Counted from the first letter of the stretch, positions 37,343 to 47,726 are shown. The stretch: 64,000 nt of DNA from Jiangella alkaliphila (GCF_900105925.1 NZ_LT629791.1:2639278-2703277); one strand, 5' to 3'. The notes: generated by a model from the sequence alone, not told the origin. A program made the numbers and translations.

Positions 37343-38905
37343 TCAGCTGACGGCGGCCGACGCGGTCGCCGCGTCCGGGCCGATGCCCAGCGCGACCTCG
37401 GAGCCGGAGCACGCCACCACGGCGGACTGGTCCGTCCCGGCGAAGATGGTCCGGCCGCCGTCCTCGGTGGCGGTCGCGTCGGGGAAGGCGGCCGCGTAGA
37501 AGTCGGTGATGGTCTCGCACAGCGGCGTGGCGCCCTCGTCGCCACGGTCGGCGAGCATCAGCCCGACCGCCGTGGCGTCGCCGTCGCCCCAGACGGTGAC
37601 CTCGCCGCCGGCCCACGCGGCGACGCGGTCCTTCGGGTCGGACAGCGCCGCGGCCTCGTCGTCGCCCGGGGCCTCGAGGAGGAACAGCAGGTCGGCCGCG
37701 CCGAACGTGTCGGTGCGCAGTTGCTGCCAGCCCGGCCCGACCGGGGCGCGGACGTCGACGGCGGCCTCTCCGGCGTCGTAGCGATCCGGGAAGAGGATCT
37801 GTGCCGTCGTCGTCGGCACCTCGGAGTAGGTGGCGTCGACCGCCTCCCAGCCGCCGTCGAGGAAGACGTCGCAGGTGAACGTCATGCCCTCGACGTACGG
37901 GAACTCCAGCTGGCGGGCGATGAAGTGCGGTAGCCCGTCGAGGTCGGCCGTGGTCTGGCCGGACGCCTCCTGCAGTGCGAGCAGCTCGTCCAGCGGCAGG
38001 TGCTGGCCGACGAACTGCTGGCTGTACAGCGAGGCGTCGCCCTCGACGGCGTTGAGCGCGGCGTAGGCGGCGTCGGACCCGGACTCGGTGGCGATGGCCT
38101 CCTGGTCGGGCAGCCCCATGGCGGCGTCGGCCTGCGCGTGCACCAGCTCGTGAGCGGTGATCAGCGCGCCGAGGCCGTCCATCTCCTCCGAGCCGATGAC
38201 CAGCTGCCCCGTCTCGGGGTCGTAGAACCCGCCCACGCCGGCGTCGAGCGCGTCGAGCTGGGCCTGCGCGAGGTCGGTGCCGGGCTCGACGGCGCCCAGT
38301 GCGGCCAGCAGCCGGGAGTCGACGGCGGCCCGCTCGGGGTCGAGCTCCTCCTGGGTGATCTCGACCGCCCGCCGCTGCACCTCGTCGAGGCTGACGAACT
38401 CGATGTCGACGTCGTCGCCGGCGGGCAGCCCGCGCTCCTCCTCGACCAGTTGCGCGATGGCGGCGACCTGCGTCTCGACGTCGGCGTCGGGGATGGAGTC
38501 GGAGCCGCCGAGGCCGAGCCCGCCGGAGCCGAGGCACTGCAGCAGGATCGGGTCGAACTCGCCCATGCCGCCCATGTCGCCGAGCAGCCCTTCCAGACCG
38601 CCCTCGCCGAGCAGGTCCTCCAGCCCGCCGAGGCCGCCCTCCTCGGACCCGCCGAGCAGGTCCTCGAGGCCGCCGAGCCCGGACGACTCCGACGACTCCT
38701 CCGCCGCGGCCAGCTCCTCGCGCGCGGCGTCGCGCTCGGCCCGCGCGTCGTCGACCCGCTGGTCCATGACCAGGTACGTGACGCCGGCAAGCACCAGTCC
38801 GACGGCGAGCGCGATGGCCGTGGCGACCTGCCAGAGCGCGGTTCGCGGGCCACCGTTGCTGGAGGACGACGGCGGGGGCGGAGGCGGCGGGGTGGGGTCG
38901 CTCAT
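37343..38905 (-). CDS. membrane-anchored HExxH metallopeptidase-like protein
   Basis: A 520-residue protein with a proline/serine N-terminus, one membrane helix at about residues 25-46, a charged coiled-coil-like segment (47-70) and glycine-leucine repeats of the form GLGGLEDLL (about 77-115). The outer domain has HELVH at 252-256 and a downstream EGDA (Glu288), spaced as the third ligand of a gluzincin-type zinc peptidase. Similar HELxH...EGDA proteins of unknown substrate occur in actinobacteria and Chloroflexi. The C-terminal 170 residues have no recognised motif. It is downstream of the gamma-glutamyltransferase gene with an 85-base gap that includes a possible TAGGTT -10 box. Confidence 0.75.
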   Translation of the reverse strand: MSDPTPPPPPPPSSSSNGGPRTALWQVATAIALAVGLVLAGVTYLVMDQRVDDARAERDAAREELAAAEESSESSGLGGLEDLLGGSEEGGLGGLEDLLGEGGLEGLLGDMGGMGEFDPILLQCLGSGGLGLGGSDSIPDADVETQVAAIAQLVEEERGLPAGDDVDIEFVSLDEVQRRAVEITQEELDPERAAVDSRLLAALGAVEPGTDLAQAQLDALDAGVGGFYDPETGQLVIGSEEMDGLGALITAHELVHAQADAAMGLPDQEAIATESGSDAAYAALNAVEGDASLYSQQFVGQHLPLDELLALQEASGQTTADLDGLPHFIARQLEFPYVEGMTFTCDVFLDGGWEAVDATYSEVPTTTAQILFPDRYDAGEAAVDVRAPVGPGWQQLRTDTFGAADLLFLLEAPGDDEAAALSDPKDRVAAWAGGEVTVWGDGDATAVGLMLADRGDEGATPLCETITDFYAAAFPDATATEDGGRTIFAGTDQSAVVACSGSEVALGIGPDAATASAAVS

Positions 38906-38990
38906 GATCTCCCTAACCTACTGGAGACCGACCGCACGGTCCCAGCGAGCGACGAGGCCCAGAAGGGAGAGGGGAAAATCGTCCGCGGGG

Positions 38991-40562
<1,572 letters not shown>

Positions 40563-40564
40563 GC

Positions 40565-41542
40565 TCACGACCCTTCCGCGACGTCGATGTGGACGTGGTC
40601 CAGGTGGCGAAGGGTGACGTCAGTGGTGGCACCGGACGGGTGGGTGTACTCGCGCCAACCTTCGTCGGACCGGCGCGCCGACCATATCCTGTCGTCGTAG
40701 ATCACGGTCGCTATGCCCAGTTCCTGTGCGTTCGCGACGGCCCAGTGGGCCACCGCCCAGCCGCGGCGGTTCACGTCGGCGTTGTCGTACGGCTCGAACA
40801 TGACGTCCAGGGCGCGGCCGTCGTAGTGCGCGGACCCCTCGATGTGACCGGAGTCGACGCCGCCGGGCTCGAAGCCGCCGATGTCGAGGTCGTCGAACCT
40901 GCCGGCCAGCTGGTCGCGGACGGCCCGGGCGCGGTCGGTGAGCCCGTCCTCGCCCTCGGCCTGCGCCGAGTAGTCGGCGGCCCGGAACGCGCAGGAGAAC
41001 GCCGCCTCGGAGTTGCCGGTCAGCGCCGACGCCAGCACCCGCGCGTCGTCCTCGTGGTCGGCGTAGGCGTCGGGGAACGCGCTGCGCTGCACCTCCTGGG
41101 CGGCGACGGTGATCTCGAGGTCGCGGTAGTTCGGGATGTCGACCAGCGCGTCGTAGAAGGCGCCCGCGGCGTAGACGGGGTCCTGCACCTGCTCAGGCGT
41201 GCCCCAGCCCTGCGACGGCCGCTGCTGGAACAGCCCGAGGGAGTCGCGGTCGCCGTAGTCGATGTTGTAGATGTCGGATTCCTGGTACGCCGTGGCCAGC
41301 GCGATGGTGACGGCGCGCGCCGGCAGCTCGCGCTCCAGCGCCACCGCGGCGATGGTGGCGGCATGGCGGGCCTGTTCGGGCGCCAGCGCCACGGTGCGGC
41401 CGTCGACGGTGACCCGGCAGTCGTTGCGGCGCACCAGGGGGTTGTTGTCGCCGCCCACCCACCAGATGAGCAGCGCGGCGACGCAGCCGCCGAGGGCGAG
41501 CAGGGTCCCGATGGTGGCCGTCAGGCGGGCAGCACGACTCAT
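40565..41542 (-). CDS. membrane-anchored protein with lysozyme-like and LAS-peptidase-like domains
   Basis: A 325-residue protein with one N-terminal membrane helix (about 10-30). The first domain resembles a lytic transglycosylase: an acidic residue in ALATAYQESD (Glu88) followed by SLGLFQQRPSQGWG, like the GLMQ block. The C-terminal part carries SAHYDGRALD (Ser237, His239, Asp246) and DHVHID (His316, His318), the SxHxxGxAxD plus HxH zinc pattern of LAS/M15 D-alanyl-D-alanine peptidases. Such proteins are sometimes labelled heavy metal transporter with no basis in sequence. I infer a cell-wall hydrolase facing the outside. It lies between dapD and the gamma-glutamyltransferase gene. Confidence 0.72.
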   Translation of the reverse strand: MSRAARLTATIGTLLALGGCVAALLIWWVGGDNNPLVRRNDCRVTVDGRTVALAPEQARHAATIAAVALERELPARAVTIALATAYQESDIYNIDYGDRDSLGLFQQRPSQGWGTPEQVQDPVYAAGAFYDALVDIPNYRDLEITVAAQEVQRSAFPDAYADHEDDARVLASALTGNSEAAFSCAFRAADYSAQAEGEDGLTDRARAVRDQLAGRFDDLDIGGFEPGGVDSGHIEGSAHYDGRALDVMFEPYDNADVNRRGWAVAHWAVANAQELGIATVIYDDRIWSARRSDEGWREYTHPSGATTDVTLRHLDHVHIDVAEGS

Positions 41543-41594
41543 TTGACTGGAAGAACGTCCGTGGCCGGGCCCGCGGTTCCGGGTGGTCCGGCCG

Positions 41595-42527
41595 CTAATT
41601 GGCGTGCAGGACGGCGTTCAGCCCGCCCCAGTCGCCGGACCGGGCCAGGGCCTCGACGGCGCCCGTCACGCTGTTGCGGCGCAGCAGCAGGCCGTCGCGT
41701 CCGGACAGCTCCACCGCCTTGACGACCCGGCCGTCGGGCAGCCCGACCTTCGTGCCGGCGGTGACGTAGCAGCCGGCCTCGACGACGCAGCCGTCGCCGA
41801 GCGAGATGCCGATGCCCGCGTTGGCGCCGATGAGGCAGCCTTTCCCGACGCTGATGACCTGCTTGCCGCCGCCGGACAGCGTCCCCATGATCGACGCGCC
41901 GCCGCCGACGTCGGAGCCGTCGCCGACCACCACGCCGGAGGAGATGCGCCCCTCGACCATGGACGAGCCGAGCGTGCCGGCGTTGAAGTTCACGAACCCC
42001 TCGTGCATGACGGTGGTGCCGGCGGCGAGGTGGGCGCCGAGCCGGACGCGGTCGGCGTCGGCGATGCGCACCCCCGCGGGCACGACGTAGTCGACCATGC
42101 GCGGGAACTTGTCGATGCCGTAGACCGTGACCGGTCCGCGCCGCAGCAGCCGCAGCCGGGTCCGCTCGAACCCCTCGACCACGCACGGGCCGTCGTTGGT
42201 CCACACGACGTTGCTGAGCACGGCGAACAAGCCGTCGAGGTTCTGCCCGTGCGGCGCGACCAGGCGGTGCGACAGCAGGTGCAGCCGGAGGTAGGCGTCC
42301 TGGGCGTCGGCGGGCGGCGCGTCGAGGTCGATCTCGGTCTCGACGACGGCCCGGCGGACCTCACGGTCGCGGTCGTCGCCCTCCAGGTCACGCAGCTCGA
42401 CGAGGGCGTCGTCGGACGAGATGGGCGGTTTGCCGAGAGCCGGCGATGGGTACCAAACATCCAAGATCGTTCCATCTGCGGCTATGGTGGCCAGGCCGAA
42501 GCCCCATGCCCGTCGCTCGTCGGTCAT
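41595..42527 (-). CDS. dapD: tetrahydrodipicolinate N-succinyltransferase
   Basis: A 310-residue enzyme that uses succinyl-CoA to succinylate tetrahydrodipicolinate, the first step of the succinylase branch to diaminopimelate and lysine. It has the long N-terminal domain of actinobacterial DapD and a C-terminal left-handed beta-helix of hexapeptide repeats (for example [59 protein letters not shown]). The expected active-site blocks MVEGRIS and GGGKQVI are present. Probably leaderless. It leads a minus-strand run with the muralytic-like, gamma-glutamyltransferase and HExxH genes. Confidence 0.94.
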   Translation of the reverse strand: MTDERRAWGFGLATIAADGTILDVWYPSPALGKPPISSDDALVELRDLEGDDRDREVRRAVVETEIDLDAPPADAQDAYLRLHLLSHRLVAPHGQNLDGLFAVLSNVVWTNDGPCVVEGFERTRLRLLRRGPVTVYGIDKFPRMVDYVVPAGVRIADADRVRLGAHLAAGTTVMHEGFVNFNAGTLGSSMVEGRISSGVVVGDGSDVGGGASIMGTLSGGGKQVISVGKGCLIGANAGIGISLGDGCVVEAGCYVTAGTKVGLPDGRVVKAVELSGRDGLLLRRNSVTGAVEALARSGDWGGLNAVLHAN

Positions 42528-42533
42528 GGGCTC

Positions 42534-42539
42534 AGCCTA
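42534..42539 (-). promoter_or_regulatory. leaderless -10 box of dapD
   Basis: On the minus strand TAGGCT ends 6 bases before the dapD ATG, the same spacing as at mshB. No -35 box is convincing. Confidence 0.45.
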
Positions 42540-42616
42540 CGGAACACGGGGGCTGCGCGAGCGTGGCGGTCGCCGCGTCGCGAGCCGATGGGAACACGAG
42601 AGCTGGGAGGCACCGG

Positions 42617-43240
42617 ATGGTGCGACGACGGCTGCTGGGCACCCTTGCGGTGATAGCGACGACGGTACTGGTGGCGGGCGGTGCCCACGGCGGCGCGGTC
42701 GCCGGCGAGGCGGCGCCCACGGGGCCGCTCGCGGCCGAGATGGCGGCCGCTCTGGAGCAGCAGCCGGGCGGCGTGCAGCTTTCGGACAACGCCATGGCCT
42801 GGGACGACGGCGGGGTCATCGCGGTATGGCCGAGCCCCGGCGACGACGCGGCGCCGCACGGGCTGGGCGACAACGTGCGCTCCGATGTGGTCGAGGCGCT
42901 CGGCGTGACGGAGCTGGCCGGCCTGGCCGGGCCGGCGGGCGCGGCGGAGGCCCGCGGCAGCGCGTCGAGCTGCCCGTCCGGCTACTACTGCTTCTACACG
43001 GCGACCAACTTCGACGGCGCCCGGTACCAGTTCTCCAGCACCTGCTCGGCCTACGCCAGCACGTACGGGTTCGACAACACCGCGACGTCGTGGGTCAACC
43101 GCAACTCCGGCCGCAACTACCACGCCTACGACTACCTCGGCGGGTCCCGGCTGTGGACGATGACGCCGGGCGCCAGCGACACCTACGTCGGCGCCTCCGC
43201 CGACAACCGGATGAGCTACTGGAGCTGCACCAGCGCCTGA
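42617..43240 (+). CDS. secreted peptidase inhibitor family I36-like protein
   Basis: A 207-residue exported protein. The first 28 residues are a classical signal peptide (RRR, then a hydrophobic core ending in AGGAHGGAVAG). The C-terminal 95 residues resemble the Streptomyces metalloproteinase inhibitor fold, with CPSGYYCFYTATNFDGARY near residue 117, a second cysteine pair and repeated aromatic strands. The middle segment is a linker or pro-region. GGGAGG precedes the ATG. It faces dapD divergently and the CU044_5270-type gene convergently. An inhibitor of an endogenous or foreign secreted protease is the likely role, not proven. Confidence 0.8.
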   Translation: MVRRRLLGTLAVIATTVLVAGGAHGGAVAGEAAPTGPLAAEMAAALEQQPGGVQLSDNAMAWDDGGVIAVWPSPGDDAAPHGLGDNVRSDVVEALGVTELAGLAGPAGAAEARGSASSCPSGYYCFYTATNFDGARYQFSSTCSAYASTYGFDNTATSWVNRNSGRNYHAYDYLGGSRLWTMTPGASDTYVGASADNRMSYWSCTSA

Positions 43241-43264
43241 CCGGGCGCCCGCCGTCAGAGACCG

Positions 43265-44344
43265 TCAGAGGAAGACGGTGTACGTGGCGACCACCGGCGC
43301 CTCGACGTCGAGGCCGCCGGTGTCGCCGGTGAGGACCTCCTCGTAGCCGAGCAGCCGGCCCGTCTGGGGGTCGAGCATGAGCACGTGGCGGCGGTCCAGC
43401 CCGGTGTCGTCGCTGTCGGTGCCGAACGCGACGGCCACCCGGCCGCGGCGGTCGGTGGTCTCGCCGAGCGCCACGACGCCGGGCTCGTCGGCGAGCATGG
43501 TCAGCGCCGCGGCCTGCACCGAGGCGTCCACCACCCGGGTCGAGGCGACCTCGTGCAGCGCCTGGAACAGCGCCGCGGCGGGGTCGCCGGCCTGCGGCCA
43601 GACGGCGAGCAGCTGCGCCCGCAGCGCGGCGGGGTCGGTGGCCAGCAGCTCCGGGTAGGCCGAGGCCAGGCCGCCGGCCGGGATGGTCTCGTCGAGCAGG
43701 AGGGTGCCGGGGGTCGCGGCGGCGTCGGCCTCGCTCCACTCCGCGGTCGGGAACCGCGCCTCGCCCTGCGTCTCGCGGACGTGCACCGAGCCGTCGGCCA
43801 GGAACCGCTGCTCACGCAGCACCGGCACGACGGCGGAGGTGACGGCCGGCGCGCCCAGCGCCAGGCTCGCAGCGGCGCCCTCGACCGGCGCGCGGCCCTC
43901 GGCCGGCGGTGCGTCGGCGGCGCCCGTCTCGGTGACCGTCAGCAGCCAGCTCTCGGTGGTGACGGTGTCGGCGGCGGCGTAGGCCGACACCTGCGGCTGC
44001 GCGGCCGTCGTGGCCAGCGAGCGGAGCTCCGTCGCGGCCGGCTGCCCCATGGCCAGCTCGGCGGCCAGCACCGGCGGCGTGGCCGCGTAGGCGGTGTCGG
44101 CGCCGTCGGACCCCAGGTTGCTCACGACGAGGACCGCCGCGGCCACCGCGGACGCCGCGACCAGGCCGGCCGCGGGCCACAGCACCGGCCGGACCTGCGG
44201 ACGCCGCAGCGCGGGCCGCAGGCGGGGCCGCGGCCGGGCGGCGACGGCGTCCTCGAGCAGGCGGCGCATGGCGTCGCGCCGGTCGGCGGGCAGCTCCCGC
44301 CGCTGCGGCAGGTCGAACGCGAGGTTCAGGCCGGTGGAACTCAT
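43265..44344 (-). CDS. membrane-anchored CU044_5270-type protein, partner of an ECF sigma factor
   Basis: A 359-residue protein with an 80-residue cytoplasmic N-terminus, one membrane helix at about 62-80 (AAGLVAASAVAAAVLVV) and a 270-residue outer domain of unknown function. The type often follows ECF sigma genes in actinomycetes. Its ATG overlaps the sigma gene stop by four bases (ATGA), so the two are made together. No zinc-binding anti-sigma HxxxCxxC motif is seen, but position and topology suit a membrane sensor controlling the sigma factor. Confidence 0.75.
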   Translation of the reverse strand: MSSTGLNLAFDLPQRRELPADRRDAMRRLLEDAVAARPRPRLRPALRRPQVRPVLWPAAGLVAASAVAAAVLVVSNLGSDGADTAYAATPPVLAAELAMGQPAATELRSLATTAAQPQVSAYAAADTVTTESWLLTVTETGAADAPPAEGRAPVEGAAASLALGAPAVTSAVVPVLREQRFLADGSVHVRETQGEARFPTAEWSEADAAATPGTLLLDETIPAGGLASAYPELLATDPAALRAQLLAVWPQAGDPAAALFQALHEVASTRVVDASVQAAALTMLADEPGVVALGETTDRRGRVAVAFGTDSDDTGLDRRHVLMLDPQTGRLLGYEEVLTGDTGGLDVEAPVVATYTVFL

Positions 44345-44985
44345 GTGTGGTGCGCTCCTTCGGGGCGCGAGCCGGGTCGCGGCTCGGCTGTCTTCGTGGC
44401 CGCGGCCTCGGTGAGCCGCTCCATGTGAGCTCGGGCTCGCGCCAGACGCGAGCGTACTGTGCCGACGGGGATTCCGAGGGCGACGGCGGCCTCGGCGTAG
44501 GTGCGTTCGCCCCAGACGCACAGGGCGAGCACCTCCTGCTCCTGCTTCGGCAGCCGCCGGAAGACCCGCAGGACCTGCTTCATGTGCCGTTCGTCGTCGG
44601 CCCGGGCCGCGGCGTCGGCGGGGTCATGCCGCGGCGCGGCGTCGGCGGCGCCGCCCGCGATGACCGCGGGTGGCAGCTTGGCCAGCAGCCGGCGGTGCCG
44701 GCGGACGGCGCGCGTGCTGTTGCCCGCCACCCGGCCGGCCAGGCTCAGCAGCCACGGCACGAACCCGGCCTCGGCGACGACGTCGTCGCGCTTGCGCCAG
44801 GCCTCGAGGAAGACGACCGAGGTGAGGTCCTCGGCGATCTTCCAACTGCCGGTGAGCCGGAAGCAGTGGTTGTAGACCACCGTCGAGTGCCGGGTGAACA
44901 GCTCACCGAACGCGGCCGGGTCGCCCTGGCGCGCCCGCGACCACAGGTGCTGGTCGTCGGGCGGAGCGGCCGGCAGGGAGCTCAT
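44341..44985 (-). CDS. ECF-type RNA polymerase sigma factor
   Basis: A 214-residue group 4 sigma factor. Region 2 spans about residues 20-85 (FGELFTRHSTVVYNHCFRLT, AEDLTSVVFLEAWRK) and region 4 about 135-195, with LPKQEQEVLALCVWGERTYAEAA and the helix-turn-helix GIPVGTVRSRLARARAHM. The C-terminal tail is short and charged. It is co-translated with the following membrane protein. The signal and target promoters are not visible. Confidence 0.92.
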   Translation of the reverse strand: MSSLPAAPPDDQHLWSRARQGDPAAFGELFTRHSTVVYNHCFRLTGSWKIAEDLTSVVFLEAWRKRDDVVAEAGFVPWLLSLAGRVAGNSTRAVRRHRRLLAKLPPAVIAGGAADAAPRHDPADAAARADDERHMKQVLRVFRRLPKQEQEVLALCVWGERTYAEAAVALGIPVGTVRSRLARARAHMERLTEAAATKTAEPRPGSRPEGAHHT

Positions 44986-45056
44986 GATCGTCAGGGTCCA
45001 CCAGGCTTGGGTATCGTGCGGTCAGGGTCTCGGTGTGCCCGGCTAACGTTGCCGCC

Positions 45057-45746
45057 ATGAGCCAGACCTCGCCCCTCGCCACGTGGCAGGCCCTCTGCCT
45101 CGACGCCAGCGACCAGCCCCGGCTCGCCGGGTTCTGGGCGGCGGCGCTGCACCGCCGGCCAGACCCACACGATCCTACGCATCTGCTGGGCGAAGAAGAA
45201 GGCGAGCAGGTCTGGGTCGACGCCGTGCCCGAGGCCAGGACGGCGAAGAACCGCGTGCACCTCGACGTCGAGGTGGGTGACCTCGACGGCCTGCTCATCC
45301 TCGGCGCCACCGTCCTGCGTGAGCCCGACGGCGAGATCTCCTGGTACGTCATGGCCGATCCCGAGGGCGGCGAGTTCTGCGCGTTCCTGCGGCCCGAGCG
45401 GGGCTCACTGCCCGGCCGGCTGTACGAAGTGGTGGTCGACTGCGCCGACCCGTATGCGCAGTCGGCGTGGTGGGGCGAACTGCTCGGCCTGGTGCCCGAG
45501 CGCGAGCCGAAGGAGCACTTCGCGGCGCTCGAGAGCGACGGCCGGCTGCCGTTCGACTACCTGTGCTTCGTCCCGGTGCCCGAGCCGAAGACGGTGAAGA
45601 ACCGCATCCACTGGGACATCGAGGTCCCCGACATCGCCCTGCTGACCGAGCGCGGCGCCACGGTGCTGCGGCCGCGCGGCGGCGACATCGGCTGGCACGT
45701 CATGGCCGACCCCGAGGGCAACGAGTTCTGCGCCTTCACGGCCTAG
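45057..45746 (+). CDS. VOC-superfamily protein with two glyoxalase-like domains
   Basis: A 229-residue protein made of two similar halves: each has a WQALCLDASDQPRLAGFW-like or YEVVVDCADPYAQSAWWGEL opening, a KNRVHLD/KNRIHWDIEV strand and a VMADPEGxEFCAF ending. This is the usual vicinal oxygen chelate (glyoxalase/dioxygenase-like) pattern; metal-binding residues are incomplete, so an antibiotic-binding or unknown enzymatic role is equally possible. A TAACGT box seven bases before the ATG suggests leaderless expression. The -10 box of dapE overlaps its stop codon. Confidence 0.82.
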   Translation: MSQTSPLATWQALCLDASDQPRLAGFWAAALHRRPDPHDPTHLLGEEEGEQVWVDAVPEARTAKNRVHLDVEVGDLDGLLILGATVLREPDGEISWYVMADPEGGEFCAFLRPERGSLPGRLYEVVVDCADPYAQSAWWGELLGLVPEREPKEHFAALESDGRLPFDYLCFVPVPEPKTVKNRIHWDIEVPDIALLTERGATVLRPRGGDIGWHVMADPEGNEFCAFTA

Positions 45747-45749
45747 GCT
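45744..45749 (+). promoter_or_regulatory. leaderless -10 box of dapE overlapping the VOC stop codon
   Basis: TAGGCT at 45744-45749 includes the TAG stop of the VOC gene and lies 9 bases before the dapE GTG. Transcription would start at the GTG. No ribosome site is present between the genes, which favours this reading. Confidence 0.45.
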
Positions 45750-45758
45750 AAGGCGATT

Positions 45759-46916
45759 GTGGGCACTCTCCTGGACCTCGACCTCCCCGCGCCGGAGCTG
45801 ACGGCGCACCTGTGCGACCTCGCGTCCCCGAGCGGCGAGGAGGGTCCGCTGGCCGACGCCGTCGAGGCCGCGCTGCGCTCCGTCGGGCATCTCAGGGTCG
45901 ACCGCCACGGCGACACCGTCGTCGCCCGCACGGCGCTGGGCCGGCCGACCCGCGTCGTCCTGGCCGGTCACCTCGACACCGTGCCGGTCGCCGGCAACCA
46001 GCCCACCCGGCTCGACGGCGGCGTGCTCTGGGGCCGCGGCACCGTCGACATGAAGGGCGGGGTCGCGGTCGGGCTGCGGCTGGCCGCGCACGTCCCGGCG
46101 CCGGTCAGCGACGTCACCTACGTCTTCTACGACAACGAGGAGGTCGAGGCCGAGCGCAACGGCCTCGGCCGCGTCGCGCGGGAGCACCCCGACTGGCTGG
46201 CGGCCGACTTCGCGGTGCTCATGGAGCCGACGTCGGCGGCCGTCGAGGGCGGCTGCAACGGCACGCTGCGGGTCGCCGTCGAGCTCACCGGCACCGCCGC
46301 CCACAGCGCCCGCTGGTGGATGGGCAGCAACGCCATCCACGCGGCCGGTCCGGTGCTGCGGCGGCTGGCCGACCACCAGCCGGCCACGGTCACCGTCGAC
46401 GGCCTCGACTACCGCGAGGGGCTCAACGCCGTCGGCATCAGCGGCGGCATCGCCGGCAACGTCATCCCGGACCGCTGCGAGGTCACCGTCAACTACCGCT
46501 TCGCGCCCGCGAAGACCGAGGCCGAGGCGTTCGACCACGTGCGGCAGGTGCTCGACGGCTACGACGTGCGGCTGCTCGACACCGCGCCCGGCGCCCGGCC
46601 CGGCCTGGACCGCCCGGTCGCCGCCGCGTTCGTCGCGGCCGTCGGCGGCGAGCCGCGGGCCAAGGTCGGCTGGACCGACGTCGCCCGGTTCGACGCGCTC
46701 GGCGTCCCGGCGGTCAACTACGGCCCCGGCGACCCGCAGCTCGCGCACGCCGACGACGAGCGCGTCGACGTGGCTGAGATCGTCACCTGTGAGACACGGC
46801 TGCGGGCGTGGCTGACTACCCTGGCGCCAGTGGAGGGCCGCGCACACCGGCGAGGACTGGGGGCCGGAGGCTCCCACGAGTCGTCGGTCGAGAGCGAGAG
46901 GGACTGGAGCGAGTGA
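45759..46916 (+). CDS. dapE: succinyl-diaminopimelate desuccinylase
   Basis: A 385-residue M20-family zinc hydrolase that removes succinate from N-succinyl-LL-diaminopimelate, releasing LL-diaminopimelate for lysine and peptidoglycan. Metal and catalytic residues are in GHLDTVP (His71, Asp73), RGTVDMKGG (Asp97), YDNEE (Glu127/128) and MEPTS; the dimerisation segment TAAHSARWWMGSNAIH is present. The last 40 residues (after TTLAP) are Arg/Gly/Ser-rich and look like a non-conserved extension. It is followed after 37 bases by the LOG-family gene. Confidence 0.93.
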   Translation: MGTLLDLDLPAPELTAHLCDLASPSGEEGPLADAVEAALRSVGHLRVDRHGDTVVARTALGRPTRVVLAGHLDTVPVAGNQPTRLDGGVLWGRGTVDMKGGVAVGLRLAAHVPAPVSDVTYVFYDNEEVEAERNGLGRVAREHPDWLAADFAVLMEPTSAAVEGGCNGTLRVAVELTGTAAHSARWWMGSNAIHAAGPVLRRLADHQPATVTVDGLDYREGLNAVGISGGIAGNVIPDRCEVTVNYRFAPAKTEAEAFDHVRQVLDGYDVRLLDTAPGARPGLDRPVAAAFVAAVGGEPRAKVGWTDVARFDALGVPAVNYGPGDPQLAHADDERVDVAEIVTCETRLRAWLTTLAPVEGRAHRRGLGAGGSHESSVESERDWSE

Positions 46917-46953
46917 GCATGGCGTGCGTGGCCCGACCGGTGTGGTGTCGCTG

Positions 46954-47721
46954 ATGACGGGACAAGAGGAGTTCGAACGGCCGCCGGAGCAGCACTCCGG
47001 GCCGGTGATCAAGCGAGGGAAACAGTACGACGTGACGACGACCGACCAGCGGCTGCTCGACACCGCCGGCCCCACCGACTGGGTGCACACCGACCCCTGG
47101 CGCGTCCTGCGCATCCAGTCCGAGTTCATCGAGGGCTTCGGCGCGCTCGCCGAGCTCGGCTCGGCCATCAGCGTGTTCGGCTCGGCCCGAACGCTGCCCG
47201 ACGACCCGTACTACGAGCTGGCCGTCGAGCTCGGCGCCCGGCTGGTGGGCGCCGACTACGCCGTCATCACCGGCGGCGGCCCGGGCATCATGGAGGCCGC
47301 CAACAAGGGCGCCCACGAGGCCGGCGGCACCTCCGTCGGGCTGGGCATCGAGCTGCCGTTCGAGCAGGGCATCAACGAGTACGTCGACCTCGCGGTGAAC
47401 TTCCGCTACTTCTTCGCCCGCAAGACCATGTTCGTCAAGTACGCGCAGGGCTTCGTGGTGTTCCCCGGCGGCTACGGCACGCTCGACGAACTGTTCGAGG
47501 CGATGACGCTCGTCCAGACGCACAAGGTGACCGCATTCCCCATCATTCTGGTCGGTGAGTCGTACTGGAAAGGGCTCGTCGACTGGCTTCGTGACACGCT
47601 GGTCGCGGAGAAGAAGATCTCGGCTGTCGACACCGACCTTCTCACCGTCACCGACGACCTCGACCAGGTGATGTCCGTGCTGGCCAGGGCCGAGGAGACG
47701 CGCCGGGCGGCGGGCCGCTAA
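46954..47721 (+). CDS. LOG-family protein (TIGR00730 Rossmann fold)
   Basis: A 255-residue protein of the LOG family, whose characterised members are cytokinin riboside 5'-monophosphate phosphoribohydrolases; the bacterial role is mostly unknown. The nucleotide-binding GGGPGIMEAANKGAHE and the signature PGGYGTLDE are clear. The N-terminal 60 residues include TTDQRLLDTAGPTDWVHTDP, typical of actinobacterial members. ATG 46954 fits homologue length better than a GTG 30 bases upstream, though neither has a strong ribosome site. The dapE-LOG neighbourhood is also seen in mycobacteria (Rv1202, Rv1205, from memory). Confidence 0.9.
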   Translation: MTGQEEFERPPEQHSGPVIKRGKQYDVTTTDQRLLDTAGPTDWVHTDPWRVLRIQSEFIEGFGALAELGSAISVFGSARTLPDDPYYELAVELGARLVGADYAVITGGGPGIMEAANKGAHEAGGTSVGLGIELPFEQGINEYVDLAVNFRYFFARKTMFVKYAQGFVVFPGGYGTLDELFEAMTLVQTHKVTAFPIILVGESYWKGLVDWLRDTLVAEKKISAVDTDLLTVTDDLDQVMSVLARAEETRRAAGR

Positions 47722-47726
47722 TAGCG

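Noticed and set aside
40565-41542. Heavy-metal transporter label for this protein type
   Set aside because: There is one membrane helix and no transporter motif; the visible motifs are those of peptidoglycan hydrolases.
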